The notes: a model not told the origin generated them from the sequence alone. Positions 36,413 through 44,055 are shown, numbered from the stretch's first letter. The stretch: 58,974 nucleotides of DNA from a candidate division NC10 bacterium CSP1-5 (GCA_001443495.1 LDXR01000008.1:1-58974); one strand, 5' to 3'. A program made the numbers and translations.

Positions 36413-36972
36413 GGATAGACCTCCTTGCTGTCTCCGTTGCCTGTCAGAGACCCGACCGCCTCGGCGGGCAGGTACTTCTCCCAGACATGCAAATGGCGGG
36501 CCGATTGAGCCAGGATCGTGAGATACAGGGCCGAGAGTGGCTTGGATGGCTTGCGGACCAGGAACATCCCGGCCTGCTGAGGGGTCCGGCTGCCCTTTCG
36601 GGTGTTACAGGCCCGGCATGCGCTGACCACGTTCTCCCAGATCGTTTTCCCCCCCACCGAGCGAGGCACGATGTGATCGATGGTCATCCGCTCACCGCCG
36701 TTACGCCCGCAGTACTGACACGTATACCAGTCTCGTTTGAGGATATTCTTCTTGTTGAAGGAGAGGGCGTGGCTCCCGGCTCTCCTGATATAGCGCTGGA
36801 GGCGGATGACCGAGGGGATCAGCATGGCGAACGAAGGGGAACGAATGAGATCTGTCGTGTCCTCGACGCGCTCTGCCCGACCGGTAAAGAGCAGGACGAC
36901 GGCCCGGCGCACGTCGCAAACCTGAAGCGGTTCAAACGATCGGTTGAGGATCAGAACTTTATGGGGCTCCAT
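36373..36972 (-). CDS. HNH endonuclease family protein (199 aa)
   Basis: N-terminal part KVLILNRSFEPLQVCDVRRAVVLLFTGRAE is the typical lead of this family. The nuclease core is CQYCGRNGGERMTIDHIVPRSVGG with CRACNTRKG, giving the HNH residues and two CxxC zinc sites. Widespread stand-alone HNH protein of unclear role; not linked to a restriction gene here. Driven by a sigma-70 promoter at 37008-37036. Confidence 0.88.
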   Translation of the reverse strand: MEPHKVLILNRSFEPLQVCDVRRAVVLLFTGRAERVEDTTDLIRSPSFAMLIPSVIRLQRYIRRAGSHALSFNKKNILKRDWYTCQYCGRNGGERMTIDHIVPRSVGGKTIWENVVSACRACNTRKGSRTPQQAGMFLVRKPSKPLSALYLTILAQSARHLHVWEKYLPAEAVGSLTGNGDSKEVYPCNGDGRSPSPFF

Positions 36973-37007
36973 ACACGGCCCTCTGAGGAGGCTTCAGGAC
37001 TTCATCC

Positions 37008-37036
37008 TTGGTACCACAGCCCCTCTCCCTTGTCAA
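37008..37036 (-). promoter_or_regulatory. Sigma-70 promoter of the HNH-LysM operon
   Basis: On the minus strand TTGACA (37036-37031), 17 bases, TACCAA (37013-37008), about 35 bases before the HNH start. The remaining gap to 37253 holds nothing else I can name. Confidence 0.6.
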
Positions 37037-37253
37037 GACCATCGGCCCGTGGGCGCTCCTCTCTGTGGGGCCTCGGGTGGCAGGGAGTGTGGCGAAACCC
37101 TCCCGGGCAGGGTGGTCGTGTGTCGTGGGTTGCGGCGAGGGTCTTGTGCGAGAGCGATAGGGCGAGTTCGGAGCAGGTTCGCGAAAGTGTTGGTCACGGG
37201 AATGGAAAGGGGAAGGGGCCTTCGCCCCTCCCCCCTCTTCCTGGATGAGCCGG

Positions 37254-37538
37254 TTAATACCCCGACTTCTTCGCGGGCGCCGCTGGCGCCTTGTCGGCCT
37301 TCACCCCGAGCTTCTCCAAGCCGGCCGTCAGCTTGGCCGTTGCCTCATCATCCTTGCCTTCCTTGAGGGCCTTGTCCCCATCACTGCAGAGCTTCGAGGC
37401 CTCTGCATTCGGGGTCTTCTTCAATGCGTCCTGGCACTGCTTGGAGAGTGCCTGCGGGTCTCCCCCAGCCCAGGCAGCCGGGATCGCCACGAAGCTCGCG
37501 ATCGTCACCGCAAGGATTGCCGATACAGCCTTCTTCAT
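37254..37538 (-). CDS. Small exported protein (94 aa)
   Basis: Signal peptide (KKAVSAILAVTIASFVAIPAAWAGG) and a short Lys/Ala-rich mature part with two Cys (SKQCQDAL, ASKLCSDG). No family recognised. AAAGGAGATCGAA precedes the ATG at 37538. A near-perfect RpoN promoter lies about 140 bases upstream, giving a leader of roughly 125 bases. Confidence 0.65.
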   Translation of the reverse strand: MKKAVSAILAVTIASFVAIPAAWAGGDPQALSKQCQDALKKTPNAEASKLCSDGDKALKEGKDDEATAKLTAGLEKLGVKADKAPAAPAKKSGY

Positions 37539-37675
37539 TTCGATCTCCTTTCTGGGGCACACGTTGGCGGTTTTTCACTGATGAAACGCACTGCCTGTCC
37601 TCTGGTTTCTCACCCCCCTTCCCAAGATGCGGACCTGAGGGTCGGTGCATGCGATCGAGACGGCAGACACCCTAA

Positions 37676-37692
37676 TGGCAACCTCCATGCCA
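37676..37692 (-). promoter_or_regulatory. RpoN (sigma-54) promoter
   Basis: On the minus strand TGGCATG, four bases, TTGCC: a close match to the -24/-12 consensus TGGCACG-N4-TTGCW with GG and GC ten bases apart. It points toward the small exported protein gene at 37538. The rest of 37539-37896 has no gene. Confidence 0.6.
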
Positions 37693-37806
37693 TGCCGGGA
37701 AGGAGGTTGACCGTGGTGGGCGCGATCCCTCCGATCTTCGGGGTTTTATCGAGGAAGCCTCATAGCCCGCCTGAGAGGAGGATGGGCACTTCTTGGCGGG
37801 CGAGGA

Positions 37807-37819
37807 TGTAAGGTTTACA
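37807..37819. promoter_or_regulatory. TGTAA-N3-TTACA dyad, copy 1
   Basis: TGTAAGGTTTACA. The same dyad occurs twice at 43343 and 43366. Likely a binding site for a dimeric regulator; which one is unknown. Here it lies 78 bases left of the 37897 gene's stop and upstream of the RpoN promoter of the small exported protein. Confidence 0.4.
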
Positions 37820-37896
37820 CGGTGAGGGGAGTAAGAGTTACCGGCTACAGCGGCAGTGTACCTCCGTGCATGTCCGGCCGTTCGCGCATGCGACCC

Positions 37897-38592
37897 CTAT
37901 GGCCCGACCCACGTGAGCCTCCCCGCGTGCCCGATGAGGCTCAGGCGTGGGGTGCCGTCAGGTAGCACCGCGAGCTCGGCTCGCTCTGTTCCCCCCTTGT
38001 CCGAGAGGATCACGCGCGCCTCCCCGTCTCGCCCCAGGTCGAGCGCCGCGCGGAGCTTTGCCGTCGCGTCCACGAGCCCGACGGCCGGCCTGCCGTCAGG
38101 CAATACGAACAGCCCGACACGTCTTCCATCTCTGTCTATAAGGCTCACGCTCGGCAGACCGTCCGGGCCCAGCTTCAACTGGACATAGGCCTTCCCTTCC
38201 TTATCCGCCAGGTCGAGGCTCGGGGATCCGTCGGCCGAGACGTAGAGCCCTCCCCGGCGCGTCGAGGTCTTGTCGTACAAGGCCAGCCCTGTGCTGCCAT
38301 CGGCCCGGACGTACACAAAGGCGCGGCTCTTTTCGTCTCTGTCGGCGAGAGCCAGATTCACCGAGCCGCTTGCGGTCTCCAACCACGCACGGGCCTTTCC
38401 CTGCGCATCCCGGAGGACGAACTTCTCGGCCTCGACCACATTCGCCACCGTGGGATGGGCGGACTGACCCATGAGCACGCCGCCGGCGATGCCGCCCAGG
38501 ACTACCGCTCCCGTCCACCTCCACCGGCGGTTCTCCCGCTCCACTCGGTCTAGCCGCCTGACCAGGGTCTGCATCGTTTGCTCGTCCATCAT
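37897..38592 (-). CDS. Membrane-anchored beta-repeat protein (231 aa)
   Basis: A short N-terminal coiled coil (MQTLVRRLDRVERENRRWR), one membrane segment (WTGAVVLGGIAGGVLMGQ), then about seven repeats of 24 residues with the pattern LxDxxGKxRAxLxxxxDGxPxLxLxD. The repeats would form an extended beta structure outside the inner membrane. No named family. 15 bases after the upstream zinc-ribbon gene, hence one operon. Confidence 0.7.
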   Translation of the reverse strand: MMDEQTMQTLVRRLDRVERENRRWRWTGAVVLGGIAGGVLMGQSAHPTVANVVEAEKFVLRDAQGKARAWLETASGSVNLALADRDEKSRAFVYVRADGSTGLALYDKTSTRRGGLYVSADGSPSLDLADKEGKAYVQLKLGPDGLPSVSLIDRDGRRVGLFVLPDGRPAVGLVDATAKLRAALDLGRDGEARVILSDKGGTERAELAVLPDGTPRLSLIGHAGRLTWVGP

Positions 38593-38607
38593 TCTCTCCG
38601 TTTCCCT

Positions 38608-39516
38608 TTACACCCTTCGCTGGGACTTCCTCGATGCATGTGCGCGCGCGCCTGACCGGCGCTTCGCCGTGTCCATCGTGATGTCGAGAAATTCACCGTA
38701 GCGGGACTGGTAAGTCCATCCCTCCACCCGGAGCCGGGTCGCGGTGAGTCCGAGCGTGAGACACAGCCCCCACATCTTGTGTTGTTCCCGTTCCGGCAGG
38801 TCGGCAGGGGAGCGAAGGTTCGGGTAGGGGGAGGCGAGTGTGCGGAGGGCCTCGAGCGTTCGGGCGTAGACGGTCGTGAGGAGGGTCAGGTGCCCCTGAA
38901 GCAGCTCCGGAGAATCGTACGTGCGGAGGTCATCGGCGATGGTCGAGGCGAGGTGCCGCTCGTACGTCCACCCGTCTTCGGGTCCATGATGAATCCGGTG
39001 GGCCTCCTCGAGGATCTCCAGATTGTTGGGGAGCAGGCGGTCGTTTTTCAGGAACCACCGGATGAGGGAAGGCAGGTCATCGAGTCCTGCGGGGGGATCG
39101 CTGGCGAAGGCGTACGTCATGAGGTGTTGAGGCGGTGGTCTTCGAGTCCGCGATGCTGATTTGCGCGGGGCAGGCGTGGTGACATCTCCTGGTGCAGAGG
39201 GTACAGAGAGTACAGACGGTGCAAGAGATACAGAAGGTGCAGGGGGTGCGGACGGCGGTGTGCATGGGTGTGCGACGGGGATCACATCCTCATCGTGGCC
39301 GTGATGGAGTTTCCTCAGGATATAGATATCCTCGCGGATCTTCTGTCCCTGGAGGGCCTGCTGCAGGTCCGCCATCCCTTCCGGTCGGAGGACCATGTAG
39401 CAGTGCGGGCAGAAGGAGCATTCGAGGGGAAGCGAGGCTTCACAGGCGGGACACCTCGGTGAACGGGTCCCCCCCTTGCTCAGCCAACGACTCAGAGTCT
39501 CCCGGAAGTGCACCAT
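38608..39516 (-). CDS. Zinc-ribbon protein with helical C-terminal domain (302 aa)
   Basis: N-terminal double CxxC ribbon (CPACEASLPLECSFCPHC), a Pro/Ser-rich linker with tandem APSVLSVPSAP-like units, then a helical domain (DLPSLIRWFLKNDRLLPNNLEILEEAHRIHHGPEDGW). No family recognised for the second part. Start ATG at 39516 chosen because the ribbon begins soon after; the frame stays open to 40599 as a shadow. Two other zinc-ribbon proteins lie nearby (40806, 42482). Confidence 0.65.
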   Translation of the reverse strand: MVHFRETLSRWLSKGGTRSPRCPACEASLPLECSFCPHCYMVLRPEGMADLQQALQGQKIREDIYILRKLHHGHDEDVIPVAHPCTPPSAPPAPSVSLAPSVLSVPSAPGDVTTPAPRKSASRTRRPPPQHLMTYAFASDPPAGLDDLPSLIRWFLKNDRLLPNNLEILEEAHRIHHGPEDGWTYERHLASTIADDLRTYDSPELLQGHLTLLTTVYARTLEALRTLASPYPNLRSPADLPEREQHKMWGLCLTLGLTATRLRVEGWTYQSRYGEFLDITMDTAKRRSGARAHASRKSQRRV

Positions 39517-39748
39517 GGTCCCCTGTGTCCAGGATTCCCATGTCCACTCACGATGAGGCACCTCTGGACGCTGATCGCTCTGAGCAGGGACGATACACGC
39601 AAGTCCCCTCTGCGTCAAGTCTCCTTGCCGCCTCGCCACCCGCCCGACCTCCACGGTCCCTCGGCCGCCGCCGACCCTGCCTTGTCGGATCTCGGCACAA
39701 CCGATACAATCAAGAGGTCTCACATTGGCGCGTTGCCCTGCACCCGGT

Positions 39749-39763
39749 TGGCACGGAATGTGC
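39749..39763 (+). promoter_or_regulatory. RpoN (sigma-54) promoter candidate
   Basis: TGGCACG, four bases, GTGC, with the invariant GG and GC ten bases apart. It lies 66 bases before the lipoprotein gene at 39829. The gap 39517-39828 holds nothing else I can name. Confidence 0.5.
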
Positions 39764-39828
39764 CTTGTGTCTTGCGGGGCGACTCTTTCTATCAGGGACT
39801 TTTCAGGGGGTCGGGGGAGGGGAGAACG

Positions 39829-40455
39829 ATGAGGAAGACTTCGCGGCAAGCCGTGGCGCTCGTGCTCTCTGTCGTGCTGCTCGTTGGCTCGACATCGGGT
39901 TGTGCTTCCCTGGAACAGTCGGTCAGAGAGAATCCGGGGACGGTGGTGGGGGCGGCCGCCGGCGCAGCCGGTGGTCTCCTGCTCGGAGGGTTGATCTTCC
40001 AGAGCACGACGGGCGCTCTCGCCGGAGGTCTCATCGGTGCGCTGACGGGAGGGGTCATCGGACACGCCATGGAGGCCAAGAAGCGGGATTACCCGGCGTC
40101 GGCCAAAGCGCATGACTATACCCCGGCGCAACCCACGTCCGTCCGGATCGAAAAGGTCAAGGCCCAGCCGTCCACGGTCAAGCCGGGGGAGACGGTCCAT
40201 CTCATTGTGGAGTATGCGCTGCTTACTCAGGACCCCAACCGGGAGGTCTCGGTGACCGAGCGGCGAGAGATTAGTACGAAGGGGCGGCTCGTCGGCAATC
40301 CCGTTCTGACCGTCAAGCGCAAGGCCGGGACGTGGGCGAGCACGGTGCCTCTCAAGCTCCCGGCCAACGCCGAAGCCGGCTCCTACCGGGTGGCCGTGGC
40401 GGTTCAGGCCGAAGGGGGCCTCGACAGCACCACCATGAATTTCACGGTTCGGTAA
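39829..40455 (+). CDS. Lipoprotein with glycine zipper (208 aa)
   Basis: Signal peptide with lipobox LVGSTSGC, acylated Cys about residue 26. Then a glycine-zipper region (GTVVGAAAGAAGGLLLGGLIFQSTTGALAGGLIGALTGGVIGHAME) typical of membrane-inserting 2TM lipoproteins, and a beta-sandwich end (VKAQPSTVKPGETVHLIVEYAL, GSYRVAVAVQAEGG). Envelope protein of unknown role. GGGGAGGGGAGAACG before ATG. Confidence 0.8.
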   Translation: MRKTSRQAVALVLSVVLLVGSTSGCASLEQSVRENPGTVVGAAAGAAGGLLLGGLIFQSTTGALAGGLIGALTGGVIGHAMEAKKRDYPASAKAHDYTPAQPTSVRIEKVKAQPSTVKPGETVHLIVEYALLTQDPNREVSVTERREISTKGRLVGNPVLTVKRKAGTWASTVPLKLPANAEAGSYRVAVAVQAEGGLDSTTMNFTVR

Positions 40456-40481
40456 CGACGACCGTAGACACGCGACAGTGG

Positions 40482-40511
40482 AAAGGGGGAGGGCCATGGC
40501 CCTCCCCCTTT
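40482..40511 (+). terminator. Intrinsic terminator after the lipoprotein gene
   Basis: A perfect 30-base palindrome starting AAAGGGGGAGGGCC and ending in CCCTTT plus two more T. It works in both directions, though on the plus strand it directly follows the lipoprotein gene. Confidence 0.8.
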
Positions 40512-40733
40512 TTGCGTGAGGATCCGTCTCGCGAGTGCCGGTTTGCGGGGTCCGCCGGGCGCGGCGAAGGCGGTGAGGTCGTGGCCCCGCGCCGTCCATG
40601 CCATTTCGACGTACAGCGGCGCGAGTGCGGGGGCGGTGTCAGGGGCACAGGGGCCTCCCGGGGCAGGCGAGAAGCGAGGTTACATGGCGGCGGATCCAAG
40701 AGCGACCTCCTGTCGCATGGGCGAATCATGTCC

Positions 40734-40749
40734 GGGCACGATTCTTGCT
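40734..40749 (+). promoter_or_regulatory. RpoN (sigma-54) promoter
   Basis: GGGCACG, four bases, TTGCT: matches TGGCACG-N4-TTGCW except for the first base. It lies 57 bases before the zinc-ribbon gene at 40806 and would drive that gene and the lipoprotein behind it. Confidence 0.6.
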
Positions 40750-40805
40750 CGGGTTACAACACCGGTACCAGTGGTGTCACATCCAAGGCTGGGAGGAAGC
40801 CTATC

Positions 40806-41531
40806 ATGGCGAAGGGCAAGAAACTATGGGGGCGTGACGAGGTGGCGACCTGCAAACTCTGTGGGACCCAGCTCAAGGAAGGGGATCTCACCTGTCCGCT
40901 CTGCGGTTTTCTGACGGGCGCCGATTCCAACGTCTTTGTCATTCCAGGGAATGCAGGGGGCACTGCGAAACAGAAGGAGAGCCGGCCCACCCCGACCCCC
41001 CCTCCCGCGAAGGAGACGGCTGTCCCCGATATGAAGGAGGCCGCGCCCCCAGAGGTGGAGCCCGACTTGGACATCGAGGAGGAAATGGCGCCAGTATTTC
41101 AGAAGAAGCCTGAGGCGAGCACCCCCGCCTTCACCCTGGATCCCCCGGGGCTCCGAAAGCTGCTGGCCAGACAGCCGGACCTGCTCGAGCCGGGACTGAG
41201 GCTGGTGGCCGACAAGAAAGGGAAGCCGATCGGCGCGGGACTTTCCACCGCGGTCGGCGAAATTGATCTATTGGCCCGGGATGGGAGCGGAGGCTTTGTG
41301 GTCGTGGTGATTGCCGGACGGGGACAGCAGGGGGAGAAGCTCGTCGCGGAGACTCTGCAGCGGATTGGCTGGGTCCGGAAGCACCTGGGGAAGGGAAAGG
41401 AGCGGGTGCGGGGGATCGTGCTGATGGAGCAGGTGCCCGAGGATCTCGGCTATGCCTCGGCGGCGGTGGCGGACACAGTGGTCATCAAGACGTACCGCGT
41501 CGGCCTGGCCATCGAGGACGTGGAAATGTGA
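40806..41531 (+). CDS. Zinc ribbon fused to NucS-like domain with lost catalytic motif (241 aa)
   Basis: N-terminal ribbon TCKLCGTQLKEGDLTCPLCGF, acidic Pro-rich linker, and a C-terminal domain resembling the NucS/DUF91 nuclease core: LLEPGLRLVADKKGKPIGAGLSTAVGEIDLLARDGSGGFVVVVIAGRG. The family keeps Asp then E-x-K (VVVELK); here Asp is kept (EIDLL) but E-x-K reads I-A-G. So the fold is probably present without nuclease activity. It may bind nucleic acid or a protein. Starts after GGGAGGAAGCCTATC; overlaps by 4 bases a frame extension of the next gene. Confidence 0.65.
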   Translation: MAKGKKLWGRDEVATCKLCGTQLKEGDLTCPLCGFLTGADSNVFVIPGNAGGTAKQKESRPTPTPPPAKETAVPDMKEAAPPEVEPDLDIEEEMAPVFQKKPEASTPAFTLDPPGLRKLLARQPDLLEPGLRLVADKKGKPIGAGLSTAVGEIDLLARDGSGGFVVVVIAGRGQQGEKLVAETLQRIGWVRKHLGKGKERVRGIVLMEQVPEDLGYASAAVADTVVIKTYRVGLAIEDVEM

Positions 41532-41557
41532 TGGCAGACAAAAGGAGGGGTGTTTCA

Positions 41558-41989
41558 ATGCAGAAAGCGACATTGACCGTGTTCTCTCTTCTCGTCGTTT
41601 TCGCAGGGGTGACGGGATGCGCCAGCACAGCTGGCGTGGTGACGGCCAAGGAGGACGGGAGCAGTCAGGTCTATCAGGTGAACTCCTCTCAAGCCTGGGA
41701 AATCACCAAGACCGTCTTCCGCTGGCACGATAGCGACGCCATCGAGGAGCATCAGCGTGAGGGCTATATCCTCGCGACCAATGGCAAGAAATGGGTCCCG
41801 TGGGCCTCGATGATGGTGGCCTGGGTGGATCGCGTTGACCGAAACAAGACCAAGGTCACCGTGGTGACAAAGCGACGGATTGGGGACGTGGGGACTGGTT
41901 CGAGCGAAGCCACGTTTCACAAGCATTTTGCCGAGGCACTGAAGATCGTCAAGGCGGGGAAGGCTCTTCCTCCCGAACGGCCGGAATAG
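41558..41989 (+). CDS. Lipoprotein (143 aa)
   Basis: Signal peptide with lipobox FAGVTGC, then a small exported domain (SSQAWEITKTVFRWHDSDAIEEHQREGYILA, MVAWVDRVDRNKTKVTVVTKRRIGD). This resembles small outer-membrane lipoproteins that bend like the DUF3568-type; function unknown. ATG at 41558 with AAAGGAGGGG 9 bases before. Likely co-transcribed with the preceding gene from the RpoN promoter. Confidence 0.7.
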   Translation: MQKATLTVFSLLVVFAGVTGCASTAGVVTAKEDGSSQVYQVNSSQAWEITKTVFRWHDSDAIEEHQREGYILATNGKKWVPWASMMVAWVDRVDRNKTKVTVVTKRRIGDVGTGSSEATFHKHFAEALKIVKAGKALPPERPE

Positions 41990-42128
41990 AGTCGATCTGA
42001 CCATCAACCAGGCCACCAAGAGATGATTCCTTGGCGGCCTGCGTCTTTTCGCCCCCGCCTATTGTCCAAGCGTCAGCCCGCTCCGCCGGCGCTTCGGGGC
42101 AGGCGGCAGCACCTTCGTCTCACAAGTC

Positions 42129-42482
42129 TCACGCGACGGACTTTTCGGCAGTGACGACCTCGACGCGGATAGTGAAGGTCCGGGTCTCTGTGGGGCCGAG
42201 GGAGCCGACGCCTACCACATGGCGTGAGATCACTTCCCCTTGGTCATTCTGCACTTGCACCAGGACAGAGTACTCGCACCGCTCCGCGATGCCGGGATGG
42301 CGGATCGTCCCTTCGACTTGCAAAGGGCAAAAGATGGGCGAGGTCAGGCGGGCCAGCCTATCCGGATCAAGGCGTACGTATCGCTGGCAGGCGGGGCAGA
42401 CCGCCGCGCTGATGAGGATCGTGGCCTTGCAGTGGGGGCATGGCCTGGTCCTTCCGGGAAAGGAGGGCTGCGGCAGAGCCAT
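42129..42482 (-). CDS. Zinc-ribbon protein with beta-sandwich domain (117 aa)
   Basis: Two CxxC pairs (CPHCKATILISAAVCPACQRYV) followed by a beta-rich domain (EGTIRHPGIAERCEYSVLVQVQNDQGEVISRHVVGVGSLGPTETRTFTIRVEV). Start ATG overlaps the bactofilin stop (ATGA), so it is translationally coupled to it. A role as bactofilin partner is inferred from this coupling. Confidence 0.75.
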   Translation of the reverse strand: MALPQPSFPGRTRPCPHCKATILISAAVCPACQRYVRLDPDRLARLTSPIFCPLQVEGTIRHPGIAERCEYSVLVQVQNDQGEVISRHVVGVGSLGPTETRTFTIRVEVVTAEKSVA

Positions 42483-42958
42483 CACCTCGCCTCGCCTTCG
42501 TCGCCGATGCCGGCCTGACCGGTCGCCTCCTCTTCCCAACCGAACTCGACCTTCCCTCGCATGCGCGATCCCGCCGCCACCGTGAGCGAGCCTGCCTTGA
42601 GGTCCCCGATCAGGGTTCCTGATTGCAGGAGCTGCACTCTCTTCGCCTGAATGTTGCCCTGCACCTCGCCCCCGACATTGATGGTTCCTGCCCGGAGGTC
42701 TCCCGTGACCTGAGCGCCGGTTTCGATCGTCAGATCGCCCTCCACCTGTACGTCTCCCTGAAAACGGCCCGCGACCTTCAGATGCCCGACCCCTTGGATT
42801 TTCCCCTCGACGGTCAGGCCGGCGGCGATGATGGAGTCGTTCTTTGGGGAACCCTCCTGCACCGGACGGCGCGACTCGGGAGACTGCGGGACGCCCTCGG
42901 ATTGCTTGGCAGCCGTGCGACCTTGGTCTTTCTCCAGGTATTCCTTCCACAGTGCCAT
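42482..42958 (-). CDS. Bactofilin
   Basis: 158 residues. The central bactofilin domain is a beta helix of short repeats: IAAGLTVEGKIQGVGHLKVAGRFQGDVQVEGDLTIETGAQVTGDLRAGTINVGGEVQGNIQAKRVQLLQSGTLIGDLKAGSLTVAAGSRMRG in rough order, flanked by polar ends. It polymerises at the membrane and takes part in cell shape or polar organisation. AGGAGG lies 8 bases before the ATG at 42958. Expression appears to depend on an RpoN promoter at 43216 and a terminator-containing leader. Confidence 0.93.
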   Translation of the reverse strand: MALWKEYLEKDQGRTAAKQSEGVPQSPESRRPVQEGSPKNDSIIAAGLTVEGKIQGVGHLKVAGRFQGDVQVEGDLTIETGAQVTGDLRAGTINVGGEVQGNIQAKRVQLLQSGTLIGDLKAGSLTVAAGSRMRGKVEFGWEEEATGQAGIGDEGEAR

Positions 42959-43058
42959 AGTGAAATCCTCCTTACCCGTGCTCATAGGCCCGCCTCGCTG
43001 ATCGCCCTTGTTTCAGCGGCTTCCAGCTATGCCTCGTCATCGCTCTGGAGGCTTCCTC

Positions 43059-43210
43059 AAAAAAACAACGCCCTCTCGGGACACAGTTCACACCGCGAGG
43101 GCGTCTGGATGCGTGGTACGGTTCCATCCTGCTACTGCCTACGGGAAGCTAGCCGGTCCCTGCGTTGCCGTCTGCCTACGTGACAACCCGAGGGGTGGTT
43201 GGGAGGTGCC
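43059..43210 (-). ncRNA. Structured leader RNA 1 with terminator (candidate riboswitch)
   Basis: On the minus strand, from about 43210, the blocks GGCACC, ACCCCTCGGGTTG, AGCTTCCCGTAGGCAGTAGC and ATGGAACCG occur in this order, the same as in the second copy at 43715-43885. A short linker follows, then the hairpin ACGCCCTCGCGG/CCGAGAGGGCGT and seven T (43065-43059). ACCC-CTC-GGGT can form a small hairpin in both copies. It ends about 100 bases before the bactofilin start. The layout is that of a termination-controlled riboswitch; I cannot match it to a family I know. Confidence 0.6.
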
Positions 43211-43215
43211 TACAA

Positions 43216-43231
43216 GGCAGATTCCATGCCA
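43216..43231 (-). promoter_or_regulatory. RpoN (sigma-54) promoter of the bactofilin operon
   Basis: On the minus strand TGGCATG, four bases, CTGCC with GG and GC ten bases apart. Transcription would begin at about 43207, at the GGCACC that opens leader RNA 1. Confidence 0.55.
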
Positions 43232-43342
43232 AATTGGGGGCCTTCACCTGAGCCCGGTGGCATGTTCCCGATTTTCCTTGCTTCGGTGAAGACGCCAGAG
43301 GGGGCGTTGAAGGGCACTCGCCTTTCCTGGGCTCGTGCAAAA

Positions 43343-43378
43343 TGTAAGGCTTACATGGGAGGGGATGTAAGGATTACA
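43343..43378. promoter_or_regulatory. Two TGTAA-N3-TTACA dyads 23 bases apart
   Basis: TGTAAGGCTTACA (43343-43355) and TGTAAGGATTACA (43366-43378), about two helical turns apart. They lie 112 bases upstream of the RpoN promoter of the bactofilin operon, where an activator of RpoN would bind. A third copy is at 37807, upstream of another RpoN promoter. Confidence 0.5.
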
Positions 43379-43396
43379 CCGTTTTTCTCCTAGCTA

Positions 43397-43627
43397 TCAG
43401 ACCAGCAGACCCCAGACCAGGGACGCCAGCACAAGGGCCACGATAACCCTCCGGGCCCACTTTGGGTGGCGCCTGGAGCCACCTCTTCGGGCCTCCTGCA
43501 CGCGGATCAGATCTGTCGCGTCGATCACATAAACCCGCGGTCTCCTGATGGGTTCCCCAATCAGGATCACGGCGGCGATCCCGGCCAAGATTATTAGTAG
43601 GACGAGGACAAGTTCGGATGCACTCAT
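43397..43627 (-). CDS. Small membrane protein (76 aa)
   Basis: Two membrane segments (SASELVLVLLIILAGIAAVILIGEP and RVIVALVLASLVWGLLV) around a basic loop (RVQEARRGGSRRHPKW). No family recognised. Two ATG starts are possible: 43627, with GAGGAA 13 bases upstream, or 43669 without a ribosome-binding site. It lies directly behind leader RNA 2. Confidence 0.55.
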   Translation of the reverse strand: MSASELVLVLLIILAGIAAVILIGEPIRRPRVYVIDATDLIRVQEARRGGSRRHPKWARRVIVALVLASLVWGLLV

Positions 43628-43714
43628 CGGCGTGGCTATTCCTCGAAGGTCGATCGGGCGACCCGCCATGCTCTGCCGGGTCGTAGGGATATTTTCTTAC
43701 CACCTCGGAAAGCG

Positions 43715-43885
43715 AAAACGCCCTCCCGGGCCATGCTTCGCCCGAGAGGGCGTAAAGATTCCGTGGTGCGCCGTCGATTGTGCTGGAGATGAGCTCGGAA
43801 CTATGCCTATCCCGGTTCCATGCCGCTACTGCCTGCGAGAAGCTTCCCGCCATGCGGCAACCCGAGGGGTCGCCTGGGGTGCCTC
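43715..43885 (-). ncRNA. Structured leader RNA 2 with terminator (candidate riboswitch)
   Basis: Second copy of the leader at 43059-43210. On the minus strand the same blocks appear: GGCACC (43883-43878), ACCCCTCGGGTTG, AGCTTCTCGCAGGCAGTAGC and ATGGAACCG (ending near 43813). The hairpin ACGCCCTCTCGGGC/GCCCGGGAGGGCGT and TTTT follow (43753-43715). The linker between core and terminator is longer here. A sigma-70-type promoter (TTGACA at 43917-43912, TACAAG near 43892) would start transcription close to GGCACC. Confidence 0.6.
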
Positions 43886-44055
43886 TCTTGTACCCCGGAA
43901 ACTATAGCCCGTGTCAAGCCCAAACTGGGTTCGCTTAAGGCATGGCAAGAACAGAGGAGGAGTCATGTGTCCAGGGCATGGGAGGGCGATTCCAGTTCAG
44001 GCAGACGGCAAGGGCAATCAAAAAAGTACCCTGACCACCCTGTCCCCTATTTTGT
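43886..44055. other. Non-coding boundary before the Rhs locus
   Basis: Contains the promoter of leader RNA 2 and, at about 44020-44056, a TACCCTGACCACCC/TGTCCCCTATTTT stretch like the REP-type signatures seen elsewhere. No gene seen. Confidence 0.4.

Noticed and set aside
37738-37765. Plus-strand terminator (CCTCCGA/TCGGGG plus TTTT)
   Set aside because: No plus-strand gene precedes it and the stem has a bulge; chance likely.
43059-43885. c-di-GMP (GEMM) riboswitch
   Set aside because: The GEMM hallmark GGGACGCAAAGC and GAAA tetraloop receptor are absent; only the gene context would fit.
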